Shown here piece by piece: positions 11,196-22,859 of a stretch of DNA of 64,000 nucleotides. The translations under genes were made by a program, and so were the position numbers. This stretch comes from Myxocyprinus asiaticus. Its lineage: Eukaryota; Chordata; Actinopteri; Cypriniformes; Catostomidae. Under the pieces are notes generated by a model. The model was given only the letters and a program-made list of their open reading frames with translations. It searched no databases and had not been told where the DNA came from. The stretch is taken from NCBI RefSeq assembly GCF_019703515.2, contig NC_059358.1, forward strand, positions 49,184,594 through 49,248,593, given 5' to 3'. Each line of letters starts with the position of its first letter. Position 1 is the stretch's first letter.

Positions 11196-11424
11196 TTGTT
11201 TTTTTATATGCTTGGCATGTACATTCTTATTATTGATTTATAAATACACACATTACATAGCACTTGGTTTATTATGCTCTGGTTTATGAAGTTTTAAACA
11301 TTCTAAAATGATTAATGTGGCTTAATGCTACTCAAAACAACAACTTGAGCAGGGGTGTCAAACTAATTTTTGGTCAAAGGCCAGATTGAACTAAGCGTTA
11401 CTGTATGAGGGCCGAACTGTTAAT
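11196..11424. other. Gene-free stretch ending in a possible hAT-type terminus
   Basis: The sequence 11350-11410 (caggggtgtcaaactaattt, then ggccagattgaa) resembles the widespread vertebrate hAT-Charlie type end. Only one end is present and it runs into the microsatellite at 11425, so the call is tentative. Confidence 0.35.
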
Positions 11425-11458
<34 letters not shown>

Positions 11459-11462
11459 GTAT

Positions 11463-11534
<72 letters not shown>
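11425..11534. repeat. Compound microsatellite (AC)n (AT)n (TG)n
   Basis: (AC)13 is followed by an AT-rich TA array and then about 18 TG units. (AC)n and (TG)n are complementary, so the block can fold on itself. It stands exactly where the outer left repeat of Tc1 copy 2 should be. Confidence 0.95.

Positions 11535-13014
<1,480 letters not shown>

Positions 13015-13062
<48 letters not shown>
13015..13062. repeat. (TA)24 microsatellite at the right transposon end
   Basis: The TA target dinucleotide that follows a Tc1 element is extended into a pure TA run of about 48 bp. Either the transposon inserted into a TA array, or the array grew from the target site. Confidence 0.95.
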
Positions 13063-13066
<4 letters not shown>

Positions 13067-14299
13067 CAATGTATATAATACAGTATATTAGGGGTGTAAA
13101 AAAATATCGTATCACATTGTATCTTACGATTCGACTCTCACGATACCATATGTATTGTAAAATACATAAACACATTATAGTGTCAAACGAAAACAAGCAG
13201 CGCAACATTGAGAGCTGTGAAACAGTCTCCTTCTCCCCAATTTTGTGCTGCTTAAAACCAAGCAGTGCAACATTGAGAGCTGCGAAACAGTCTCCTCCCC
13301 GGAGAGGCGGCTATTCTCAGGTTTTGACGTTGAAATGTAAACAGGTATGAGTACAACACATATGCAAATGTAATAAGCCGGTAATAACGGCAATAGGTTT
13401 GAAGGCTGTAGAACCTTACAACTCAAAGGCTGTAGAACTGGATCAGTGGGGGAGTGTGCCTCATGGCGAGAAAATGGCAAGCCTTTGATGAAGCATCATT
13501 TCCTCAGCCCATTGCAATGGAAATTTGCTCTTTTAGGTAACGCTGTATCCAACGAGGTCTTAGTGTGCTGACACTCAAAGGGAATAACATAATCCTCACT
13601 TCGGTGTGAGTAATTAGAACAACATGGGCTGAGACAAAATTTGTGCACATGAAATTAGGAAAACCTGACTGATGATGCTAGAGTGAGCACTTATAAAGAG
13701 TCCATGACGTAGCACCTTAGTGGACGTCACTTAAGCACCATCAGCCAATAAATTGGTATGATTGTATCAGGGTTTCAGACGATATGACCACTTGCGTGTG
13801 CCCATGCATCTGATGCAGCGTTAAAGTGAACTAGGAAGGGGAACTGCTCACATATTTAAATTATTTTTTTCTTGTCACTGTTATTGCAGTTTGTGTGTTA
13901 ATTGATAAGGTCTATGCGTCTCAATGGACTCAGACCTACATGTTATAAGAAGCAGACTGAAAGCAGTACTATATTGTCACTAGACAAAGTTCAAACCCGC
14001 ATTGAAAGTTACAGTTTTCTCATTGATTGTGCACCTCTTCAAGACCAGGCCAGGCCATCAGGAATTCACCAGGTATGGCTGTTACCAATAAAATTATATC
14101 AACATCAACTAATATTTGTAGGGCTGGGTATTGGTAATTCCCAATTTAATTGGATTTAAATTGTTTCCAATTTTGATCTGATTCAATATAGATTTATTTG
14201 GGAAAATTCCAGTATGTTTCAGGCATGTTTCAATATTTACATATTGCCTGATCTGTACACTTAGTGTGCATTGTGACTCAAACATATTCCAGAATATAA
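13063..14299. other. Gene-free stretch with a 66-bp direct duplication
   Basis: At about 13094 'ggggtgtaaaaaaatatcgt' resembles the start of fish hAT-type elements, but no matching end was found. A block containing 'caacattgagagctg' and 'gaaacagtctcc' occurs twice, at about 13198-13231 and 13264-13295. At 14121-14150 'agggctgggtattgg' resembles another fish repeat start. No gene is recognised. Confidence 0.45.
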
Positions 14300-14398
14300 T
14301 CCATGTATCATTCGTTCTTATCATATTCAATTAAGAATTGAAAATTGGAAAAGCAAAAAACGACTTATTTCATTCATCATTTACAGAACCAAGATTAA
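14300..14398 (-). repeat. Dispersed 98-bp repeat, copy 1 (inverted relative to 48388-48485)
   Basis: The reverse complement contains gtaaatgatgaatgaaataa, gtcgttttttgcttttccaa and gaacgaatgatac in the same order and spacing as 48388-48485. The family is not named. The similarity stops abruptly at the start of the large repeat unit (14400). Confidence 0.75.
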
Positions 14399-14399
14399 A

Positions 14400-15567
14400 A
14401 TATAGTCGCAAGCGGCAATCATCGGGGTCCAAGCACATGTAAAGGAATAACCAAAATAATCAGAATTTTTTTTCCCGCTTTTTCTACTCAAATTGGAATG
14501 CCCAATTCCCAATGTGCTTTTGGTCGTGTAGTGATTCGCCTCAGTCCGGGTGGCGGAGGACAAATCCCAGCTGCCTCCACCACTGATAACCATCAACCTG
14601 CGCATCTTATCACGTGGCTTGTAGCGCGTTGCCACGGAGACATAGCGCGTGTGGAGGCTTCACGCCATCCACTGCGGCATCCACGCTCAACTCACCACGC
14701 GCCCCATCGAGAACCAACCACATTATAGTGACCACGAGGAGGTTACCCCATGTGATTCTACTCTCCCTAGCAACCGGACCAAATTGGCTGCTTAGGAGAC
14801 CTGGCTTGAGTCACTCAGCACACCCTGGGATTCGAACTAGCGAACTCCAGGGGTGGTAGCCAGAGTCTTTTACCACTGAGCTACCCAGGCCCCCCTCAAA
14901 ATAATCAGAATTGACAGAAATGATCCAGTGGATACCAAATAGTACAAATTGACAGAATATATCCTGCCTAAACCAAATTTGTTACCAAAATTTTGAAGCT
15001 GTAAAAAGCATTTTTGAAAAATTTTGAAAAAGTAGTTTTTTAAAATTGTTTCACACCAATGGTCCTTGAGGCAACGTTGTTCAGAATGAGGAGATCTACA
15101 GTATGGTATGAATAAAGTATGAATTTCTTTGTGAAAAACAGCAGTATATACAAAAATGTACATGCATGTAAAATGCTATAGTGCCTCCAATATTTTTCTA
15201 ATTTTGCACAGACATCTTGGGCCAAGAGACAAATAGGCCTTCCAGGTTTTGTTCCGATCTGCCTTATTTAACCATATATAAATGCTGCTGAAAGTTGACT
15301 GGTCGATGGCGGCCATGTTTTTCAAAATATGTGACTGTCATCATAGACCTTAATGACACCTTGGACAAATAAACTGCATGCAAAATTTTAAGTCGATCAG
15401 ACCAACGGTTCCATAGTTAAAGCCATTTTTATTTTTAATTATGACATCACCACCAAGAGGCAATGGATTTGGAACTATTCTGCCAAGTTTGGCATTTCTA
15501 CAACTTACGGTCTCTGATGCCCAGACACATTTAGGGCAGAAAAAATATAATAATAATAATAATAAAT
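14400..15567 (+). repeat. Large dispersed repeat superfamily, unit A
   Basis: The unit starts with tatagtcgcaagcggcaatc and ends in (AAT)n at 15545-15567. It carries family words found in other units: 'tggtccttgaggcaacgttg', 'cggttccatagttaaagcca' and the 'gtcgatggcggccatgtttt' block. It is interrupted by a SINE (14468-14896). It is non-coding; the short frames in it are not conserved between units. Confidence 0.8.
14468..14896 (-). mobile_element. tRNA-derived SINE with 16-bp target-site duplications
   Basis: On the minus strand the element starts at about 14896 with a tRNA-like head: an A box (tagctcagtgg) and a B box (gttcgaatccc). A cyprinid-type body follows (ggtctcctaagcagccaatt, cctcctcgtggtcactataa, gcgcgtggtgagttg) and an A-rich tail near 14468. 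Flanking copies of caaaataatcagaatt at 14452-14467 and 14897-14912 are identical 16-bp target-site duplications, as made by LINE-driven retrotransposition. It resembles the HAmo-type tRNA SINEs described from East Asian cyprinids, by memory only. It is not a functional tRNA gene. Confidence 0.92.
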
Positions 15568-16141
15568 ATAGCTGCGAGCAGCAATTAATGGGGTACAAGC
15601 AGTTTAAGGCCTTTAAGCACATGTGTAAAAAGGTATTACGTTTTATTGAGCAAGCATGTAACCACCTAGATCATAGATGGAATAGACCATTTACAGACAA
15701 TACAGGCAATTTACAAGGAAATACATGGTTTTTAAAGCTTTTTAAAGCTCATAGCGCCAGCTATGGACTGATCTCCATAAAAGTAAGCATGCTTGTTTAG
15801 AATCATATGTTGCATGTGCTCACCTAATTTTGTGAAGTTCTGAGTTTTTGTTTAGGAATTATGGGCTTATTTGTACACTTGACCATGCCCATTTTCTAAA
15901 TGACACTGTTATAGCTACCCAAAGGGTAAAGTAAAAAAAAAAAATTATAATTATTGACCTAGAGAGTCCAGAGAATTGTACTTTATTGGTTTTATTGAGG
16001 TTGAGTGAAAAACCTAGGACTAGTTCACAAAAGTAGGTTTTTTACATAATCGTGAATGTTTAATGAACGATTTGATTGACAGCAGTGGTTCTTCAGGCAA
16101 AGTTGTTCAGTATGAGGAGATCTAACAAATGATATGAATTA

Positions 16142-16531
16142 TAGCTGCGTCCCAATTCAGAGGCTGCATCCTTCAAGGGTCGCATTCGAAGGCCGCTTGC
16201 GTCACTGCTGCACGACAAAGGCTGTCCCAATTCGAAGACTCCTTCAAGTGCGGCCTCCAAATGCATCCTTCGTTTCCCGTGAAATGAAAGATACAACAGA
16301 TGGATCCTTTGCGATCTTTGCATACCCCAGAATTCATTGCGCGCCAGTGACGACAGGATGTTTTTGAGAGAAACTGCCGAATTACACTTTTAAACGTAAG
16401 TATTGGGTTTCAACTTATTCAAATATCTAATGATACAAATGTAAAAAAAAAAAGTCAGAAATGGACTTTCAAAATGGCCTTTGAAGTCCGAGTCCTTCGA
16501 AGGATGCAGCCTTTGAATTGGGACACAGCCA
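16142..16531. mobile_element. 390-bp inverted-repeat (MITE) element
   Basis: The left end tagctgcgtcccaattcaga (16142) and the right end, whose reverse complement is tggctgtgtcccaattcaaa, match over about 45 bp including 'ggctgcatccttc'. It sits inside unit B exactly between 'gatatgaatta' and 'ttgtg', words that are contiguous or nearly so in other units. The interior has no coding potential. The target-site duplication is unclear (at most 2-3 bp). Confidence 0.85.
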
Positions 16532-17574
16532 TTGTGTGTATGTGTGAAACACCACGTGATTACAGAGGCATAAAGCTCGTTAGCGGCATCCATTGGCCGA
16601 TATCTTTCACATATCTCACAGACCTCTAGGGCCCGGAGTCGAACAGGTCCACCGAGTTTTGTGCTGATCGGCCTCCATTAATGTTGTCTAATAGGTGCTC
16701 AAAATTCATTGGCCGATGGCGGCCATATTTTTGAGATACGCCAATGTCCTCATAGACAGTCATGGCACCTTGGACAAAGACACTGCATGCCGATTTTCAA
16801 CTCAATCAGAATAACGGTTGCGTAGTTAGAGCTGTTTTCATGTTGTTTCCTGTTATAGCGACACCAAGTGGCATTTTTTTTTTACTGTGACCTCGGATTG
16901 AACTCATACGCATGTGTACTGAGTTTGGTGAAAATATCTCATTTCTTTCCAGCGTTATAGCCATTTTAGTAAAAATGGCCTGCCCTTTTCGAACATTTTG
17001 GCACCCCTTAGTGACCGTGAGTCAAAATTTCAACTTTTTTTTATAATTATTAATAAACAGACTCCATAGTATATTTCTGCACTGGTTTGGTTTCGATCGA
17101 GCGAAAAACCTAGGACTAGTTTGCAAAAGTAGGTTTTTAACATTATCTGAAATATTTACTAAATGGTTTGACAGACACAAATTTTTCTTGAGGCAAAGTT
17201 GTTTAGAATGAGAAGAGCTATCAAGTGATATAGATTACTTGTGTTTTTTCACAACACTGCATTATATACAACCATTAACACCTACAAAAATCGTGATAGC
17301 ACCACCTAGTGGCATATTTTTTTAAACTTTGCACAACCCTCTCAGACCAAGAGTCAAATAGGTCCACCAAGTTTCGTTCCGATTGGTACATCGGTGTTAA
17401 CCTTGTGTAATAGCTGCTGAAATTTGATTGGCCGATGTCAGCCATGTTTATCAACATACGTAAATGTCCCTATAAATGATGATGGCAGCTGAGACAAAGA
17501 CAATGTATGCAAATTGTGAAGTCAATAGGATTAACGGTTTCATAGTTACAGCCAATTTCATGTTTTTTGGTATT

Positions 17575-17593
17575 AAAGCGCCACCATGTGGCA
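17575..17593 (-). promoter_or_regulatory. CTCF-like motif in repeat unit B
   Basis: The plus strand reads aaagcgccaccatgtggca. The minus strand matches the vertebrate CTCF core (CCACNAGGGGGCGC-like) at most positions. It is a sequence match judged by eye only. Confidence 0.4.
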
Positions 17594-18216
17594 AAACCAT
17601 GCCATCTTTTCTGGGCGACCAAAGATTGATGTCTTACATAAGCATGCCAAGTTTGGTGAAGATATCTCATTTCCTTCAAGAGTTATAGCCATTTACATAA
17701 AATTGGCCACTCCTACTTCCGATGTTTTCGCATACCATAGCTAGCTCGAGTCGAAAGTTCAAACTTTTTTGATACCTTTTGTTACTGAGACTCCATAGAA
17801 TCGTTTTCCACTGGTTTGGTCCCAATCGGATGAAAAACCAAGGACTAGTTCACAAAAGTAGGTTTTATGAAAAATCCAAGATGGTGGGAAATTATTATTG
17901 GCGGAAATGAAATCAGAGATATACTTTGTTTGGTTTGAGCCAAGAATTCCAATGGTATAAAGCACTTGAGTCTACGACAAATGGTATAGGAGTTATGAGC
18001 AGTTTCGCGTTTTTGCTCCCTATTGAGCGATTTGGCCAAGTCCGTGTTTCTGAGTAGCGAGCAATACTACTACCATCTGACCAAGTTTCAAGTCTCTAGG
18101 CCTTACGGTGTGCTCTGCCCAATCAGTTTAATGGTGGAATAATAATAATAATTATTATTATTATAAAAATCTTAACAATTACAATAGGGTTTCAGTGCTA
18201 AGTGCTTGAACCCCAG

Positions 18217-18259
<43 letters not shown>
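18217..18259. repeat. (AAT)n microsatellite at unit tail
   Basis: About 14 AAT units terminate a sub-copy of the repeat tail. A second array, (AAT)n followed by (ATT)n, is at 18138-18164. Confidence 0.95.
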
Positions 18260-18262
<3 letters not shown>

Positions 18263-18374
18263 TCGTAACAATTACAACAGGGTTTCAGCGCTAAGCGCTT
18301 GAATCCCTAAAAAATAATAAGAAAATCAGAACAAATACAATAGGGTCCTGCACCTTAAGTGCTTTGACCCCTAA

Positions 18375-18659
18375 ATATAGCCGCAAGCAGCAATCATCGG
18401 GGTCCAACTACATGTGAAGAAATAAACAATATAATCAGAATTGACAGAAATGATCCAGTATATGCCAAATAATACAAATTGACAGAACAGATCCTCCTTA
18501 ACCTAAATTTGCTGAAAATTGTGTACCAAAATTTTGAAGCTGTAAAACGCACATAAAGGAATCATAAAATTAATCCACTCGACTCCAGTGATTGAATCCA
18601 TATCTTTTGTAGCAAAATAATTCAAGAGTTATGGCCCAAAATTTGATTTTTGTTTGTTT
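18375..18659 (+). repeat. Large dispersed repeat superfamily, unit C head (SINE-free paralogue)
   Basis: It begins tatagccgcaagcagcaatc and continues through 'tataatcagaattgacagaa', the exact site that in unit A carries the SINE. After about 280 bp it passes into the 137-bp satellite. Confidence 0.8.
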
Positions 18660-19275
18660 ATTTGTTTTGTCTGAGTCAAATGAATGAAACCAGAAGAATC
18701 TACTGTGTTCTGGTGCAGAGATATGTTTTGTTACTTGGTTGCTAAGGTAACCCCATCTGGTTGCTAGTCAGTTAACAAGGTGATAATCAAAAGGCACCTT
18801 GCTACCCTGAGTCAAATTAACAAACCAGATGTCTCTATGATGTTCTGGTTCAGAGATATGTGATTTATTACTTGGTTGCTAGGGTAACCCCTTCTGGTTG
18901 CTAATCAGTCATCGAGGTGATACTCAAAAGGCTCCTTGCTACCCTGAGTCAAATGAATGAAACCGGAAGTCTCTCCGATGTTCTGGAGTAGAGATATGTG
19001 ATTTGTTACATGGTTGCTAGGGTAACCCCATCTGTTTGCTAGGCAGTTACCAAGGTGATACTCAAAAGGCTCCTTGATATTCTGAGTCAACTGAATGAAA
19101 CCGGAAGTGTCTATGTTGTTCTGGTTCAGAGATATGTGATTTGTTACTTGATTGCTAGGGTAACCCCATCTGGTAGCTATGCAGTTACCAAGGTGATACT
19201 CAAAAGGCTCCTTGCTACCGTAAGTCCAATTAACAAAACCAGAAGTCTCTACAACATTCTGATCCTGACATCCCC
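18660..19275. repeat. 137-138-bp satellite, about 4.5 monomers
   Basis: 'ctgagtcaa' recurs at 18671, 18807, 18944 and 19082 and, mutated, at 19219, a period of 136-138 bp. Each monomer has 'gttgctagggtaaccccatc' and 'tgatactcaaaaggctcc'. A 126-codon open frame on the minus strand (18905-19285) is just the near-multiple-of-three period read through. Confidence 0.92.
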
Positions 19276-19289
19276 ATCTTAGCATTTTT

Positions 19290-19857
19290 AATGGAAGACA
19301 ATGGGGTTTGTTTGCTAAGGTGCTCTAAATTGTTGCTAGGGCATGGCTAAGTAGTTTCCATGATGATAACTGAAGTCCAATTGCTCACCAAGCAAAAAAA
19401 GCAAACTGTCATTTCTCTAGGACATTCTGATCCAAAGACCACTCTCAGCCAGTTTGAATGGAAGTCAATGGGGTGTGGTTGCTAGGGTGCTCTAAATGGT
19501 TGCTAAGGTGTGGCTACGTAGTATCTATGATGATACCTGAAGTCTGATTGCTCACCCAAGTAAAACAAGCCAACTGTCATTTCTCTGGGACATTCTGATC
19601 CAAAGATATCACTCTCAGCCAATTTTAATGGAAGTCAATGGGATTTGCTTGTTAGGGTGCTCTAAATGGTTGCTAGGCCATGGCTAAGTAGTTTCCATGA
19701 TGATACTTGAAGAATGATTACGCAACCAAGTTAAACAAGCCAATTGTCATTTCTCTAGGACATTCTGATCCAAAGATATCACTCTCAGCAAGTTTGAATG
19801 GAAGTCAATGGGGTTTGCATGCTAGGTTGCTCTAAATGGTTGCTAGGGTGTGGCTAA
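19290..19857. repeat. 170-bp satellite, block 1
   Basis: 'tctaaatggt' recurs at 19491, 19661 and 19831 (170 bp apart) and, in variant form, at 19324. Monomers carry 'ctctaggacattctgatcca' and 'tggaagtcaatggggtttg'. The array is cut by a solo LTR at 19862. Confidence 0.93.
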
Positions 19858-19861
19858 GTAG

Positions 19862-21707
19862 TCATGCGCCTCATGTATTCAGATAGAAGACAAAGGCAGG
19901 CCTAACAGTGGTAAAAACCTAACTCAAGCCCCCACCTTCCAAGTCGTAAGACTTACTGATAAAAACGTGCCAAAATCAAACAAAGGGAGTCCAAAACAGA
20001 CTACAAATCCATGAAGCCTTGCTCACTAAAGGATCTAACTCTCAACTCCTATTAGATGAGGCACACAACAGAACGTCCCTCAAACATGACATCATCAGGA
20101 GTTGAAATACCTCTAAAATGTTTCGTGAGTTACTTCCAGCGACTTTGTTCACCGAATATAGACGTAGCTCTTTGCTGCTCTCAGGTGCAACCTCGTGGCA
20201 CAAGGAAGTAACGTCTAACTTGAAACTGTGGCCATACAATCTCCATCTCGCTGGACGAGTTGAGGTTAGTCTGTGTTCAACTGAACACTCTAACGGATAC
20301 GAAGGAGACCGCTGAGCAATTTGCATCGTCATCCGTTTGCCTAAAGAAGTGAAGAAATTAAAGATTTCTCTTCAATCTTCAATCAAGTCGACATTTCTGA
20401 GTTCTCCGCCAGCCCGCCGAGAATCAACAGCCGTACCGGCCGCCGACAGAGCGAGGAAACGGCCTCCCGTCATCACCCGAGCCTCAAGAAACCAGGTCAG
20501 AGTTAAAGGACGGAGGAAAACACATTCTACCTGTGTCCTCATGCGATTCAAGTAAGAGGTTTACGTTTGGGCAGAGATAGAATATTATAGTGTGTTATTC
20601 TTGTGTTTCAAGGTTTTTGCTTGTACAGTTTACGGACCGCCATGTTCGCTCATTATTAATACTCAGGGTATTAATTATCACAAATTTGTTTTGCTGTATT
20701 GTGGTCCAACCAAATTGGATTGTTGTGCAATTTTGCCATCGCGGGTGAGACAGCAACTGAGTTCATCCATTAAAGAGTCAAATAACGCGGGACTTTTACG
20801 AGCCCCGCTCGTAAAACCGCGTCTCTGAGTGATAAACTGAGAGCTGCTTTCTCTCCCACTATCACGAAATCGGCTTTAGGGCTGTCACTTCTCTCTCTCT
20901 CTCTCTCTCGTAATAACCACACTGACACACACACACACTGTCACACACACACCTTATGTGTTATAGGATTATTTTATTTCCATATCTAATCATATCACTG
21001 TTTAGTTTGTAGTTGTAAGTCGGAAGTTTATTGACTGCATTGTATTAATTATTAATTGATATTACTGCATAAATAAACTTTGTTTATATTACAAAGAGAA
21101 GTGTTTTGGTTTGTTTTGCATACGCCTGTGTCATGCTGACGGGATGTCAGTGCTCGGATTCAAACCTTCATTCATTGATTTTTCCCGAAAATCGATATTC
21201 TTCGGATGTCGATTTTCCTAAGAAAACAATCTAATATTGAGACTGTTTTAATATTTGGTTATTAGTCCCTGATTCCAGGGTGGTGCCCCGTCAATGTTAA
21301 TCCTTATTAATATTCTATTGATTTTTGATAATTGATAATTATCTTTGATGATTGTTGAATTTGAATGATCAATAAGCTAGTGTTAATTTTAATTAATGTT
21401 TCATCAACGTTAACAATTAACGATTATCTTTGATAATTGTTGATTTTAAAGGATTAAAAAGCTAACATTGATTCTCATCAATGTTCTATTGATTTTAATA
21501 ATTAGTAATTATCTTTGATAATTATTAATTATTGCTAATAACCAAACTTGCTCCTAAACGTAGCACATTACATTTACTGGAGCCCCATATGAGGTTTTAA
21601 TGAGTTAGATTCAATTGATTAATCTAAATATTAATTAATAACTACAGAAATAATTATTAATTATTTCTGATAGTAACACTGATCTAAACAACCAGTAAAG
21701 CCCTACA
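19862..21707 (+). mobile_element. Solo LTR (1.85 kb) with TSD GTAG
   Basis: This is the same LTR family as 50338-52035 and 57933-59535: near-identical starts (...gcctcatgtattcagataga) and ends (gatctaaacaaccagta...cctaca). Target-site copies GTAG lie at 19858-19861 and 21708-21711. Removing the LTR and one GTAG restores the satellite word ggctaagtagtttccatgat exactly. This copy keeps both segments that are alternately missing from the other two LTRs, so it is the best view of the complete LTR. It contains (CT)n and (CA)n tracts at 20887-20955 and an AT-rich 3' half. Confidence 0.93.
21335..21525. repeat. Three spaced copies of a 'ttatctttgataatt' motif in the LTR
   Basis: The motif occurs at about 21338, 21423 and 21509 (spacing about 85 bp), each near 'gttctattgatttt' or 'gttgattttaaag'. 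The array is kept in the LTRs at about 51673-51855 and 59218-59400. Confidence 0.75.
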
Positions 21708-21711
21708 GTAG

Positions 21712-22348
21712 TTTCCATGATGATACCTGAAGTCTTATTGCTCACCCAAGTAAAACAAGCCAACTGTCATTTCTCTAGGACATTCTGATCCAAAGATATC
21801 ACTCTCAGCCATTTTGAATGGAAGTCAATGGGGTTTGCTTGTTAGGGTGCTCTAAATGGTTGCTTGGGCATGGCTAAGTAGTTTCCATGATGATACTTGA
21901 AGAATGATTGCTCACCCAAGTTAAACAAGCCAACTGTCATTTCTCTAGGACATTCTGATCCAAAGGTATCACTCTCAGCCAGTTTGAATGGAAGTCAATG
22001 GTGTGTGGTTGCTAGGGTGCTCTAAATGGTTGCTATGGCATGGCTAAGTAGTTTCCATGATGATACCTGAAGTCTAATTGCTCACCCAAGTAAAACAAGC
22101 CAACTGTCATTTCTCTAGGACATTCTGATCCAAAGACATCACTCTCAGCCTTTTTGAATGGAAGTCAATGGGGTTTGGTTGCTAGTGTGTTCTAAATGGT
22201 TTCTAGGGCATGGATAAGTAGTTTTTCAAGTGGATACATGAAGTCTGATTGCTCAGCCAAGTGAAAGAAGCCAACTGTCATTTCTCTAGGACATTCTGAT
22301 CCAAAGATATCACTCTCAGCCAGTTTGAATGGAAGTCAATGGGGTTTG
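21712..22348. repeat. 170-bp satellite, block 2
   Basis: The array continues after the solo LTR, with 'tctaaatggt' at 21851, 22021 and 22191, exactly 170 bp apart. It stops at the CATG where the endogenous retrovirus is inserted. Confidence 0.93.
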
Positions 22349-22352
22349 CATG

Positions 22353-22552
22353 TGTTGTGGCTTCTGCCACCTTTGTGAAGAATCACTCTCAAAGTCTTGG
22401 GGTTTTGATGCCAGAAGATAGACTTTATTATCAGACATAGCAAAGCCGAGTCAGTCTCCAGAGCAACTCCCGCAAAATGCGTTTGTCCCCCTTTATATAT
22501 ATGATCTCCCAAGGCATGGCTAATATATTCCATATGTGTCACTGTCACCTCA
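22353..22552 (-). repeat. Proviral 3' LTR, truncated (R/U5 side retained)
   Basis: It matches 32040-32239 of the complete 384-bp LTR. On the minus strand it keeps a TATA-like tatatataaagg (around 22490-22502), a polyadenylation signal AATAAAG (around 22424-22432) and the terminal ...ccacaaca. The upstream part of U3, the LTR start and the polypurine tract are deleted; at 22553 the sequence jumps straight to the 3' untranslated region (cacctcagttatgctatc). Confidence 0.9.
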
Positions 22553-22859
22553 GTTATGCTATCTAGTGACTAAGTGAAGTCACACAGTTTCATTACCAAT
22601 GACCAGATTATGCAACCGCACTCCGGTGGAGATTACAGAACCAAATGTCTCCATACAATTTTGATTGAAAACGGAGTAAAAGATTCTGTTCTCTTATATT
22701 TTCATTCAATAATTGAAACATATAAGCATGTTATAAACATGAGCGTGCAATTGGTGCAGCCTTGCCTGTGGTTGTCACAGTTATGTAGAGTATATCAAAC
22801 ATAAAACAAAATATTCATCATAATATTAAGAGTTCTTTTTTGTAGTGTAGATATCTTCA

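Larger units (their letters stand above)
15568..18374 (+). repeat. Large dispersed repeat superfamily, unit B (with internal sub-repeats)
   Basis: The head is atatagctgcgagcagcaat at about 15567, and the tail is (AAT)n plus 'gggtttcagtgctaagtgct' arrays up to 18374. Inside, one module recurs: 'aggcaaagttgttcagtatg' at 16096 and 17193, 'attggccgatggcggccata' at 16708 and 17430, and 'tagttacagccaatttcatg' at 16820 and 17540. Each module contains a CTCF-like 'agcgccaccatgtggca' word (16854, 17295, 17575). It is non-coding and interrupted by a 390-bp inverted-repeat element at 16142-16531. Confidence 0.78.

Noticed and set aside
11350..11424. hAT-Charlie type element
   Set aside because: Only one terminus-like word is present; kept as a low-confidence note, not a called element.
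14820..14896. Possible tRNA gene (minus strand, clear A and B boxes)
   Set aside because: It is the head of a tRNA-derived SINE, with body, A-rich tail and 16-bp target-site duplications.
15441..15800. 119-codon frame
   Set aside because: Spans the tail of one repeat unit, an (AAT)n tract read as Asn repeats, and the head of the next.
18905..19285. 126-codon minus-strand frame with 46-residue repeats
   Set aside because: It is produced by the 137-138-bp satellite read antisense; no domain, and the frame is lost where the period is not a multiple of three.
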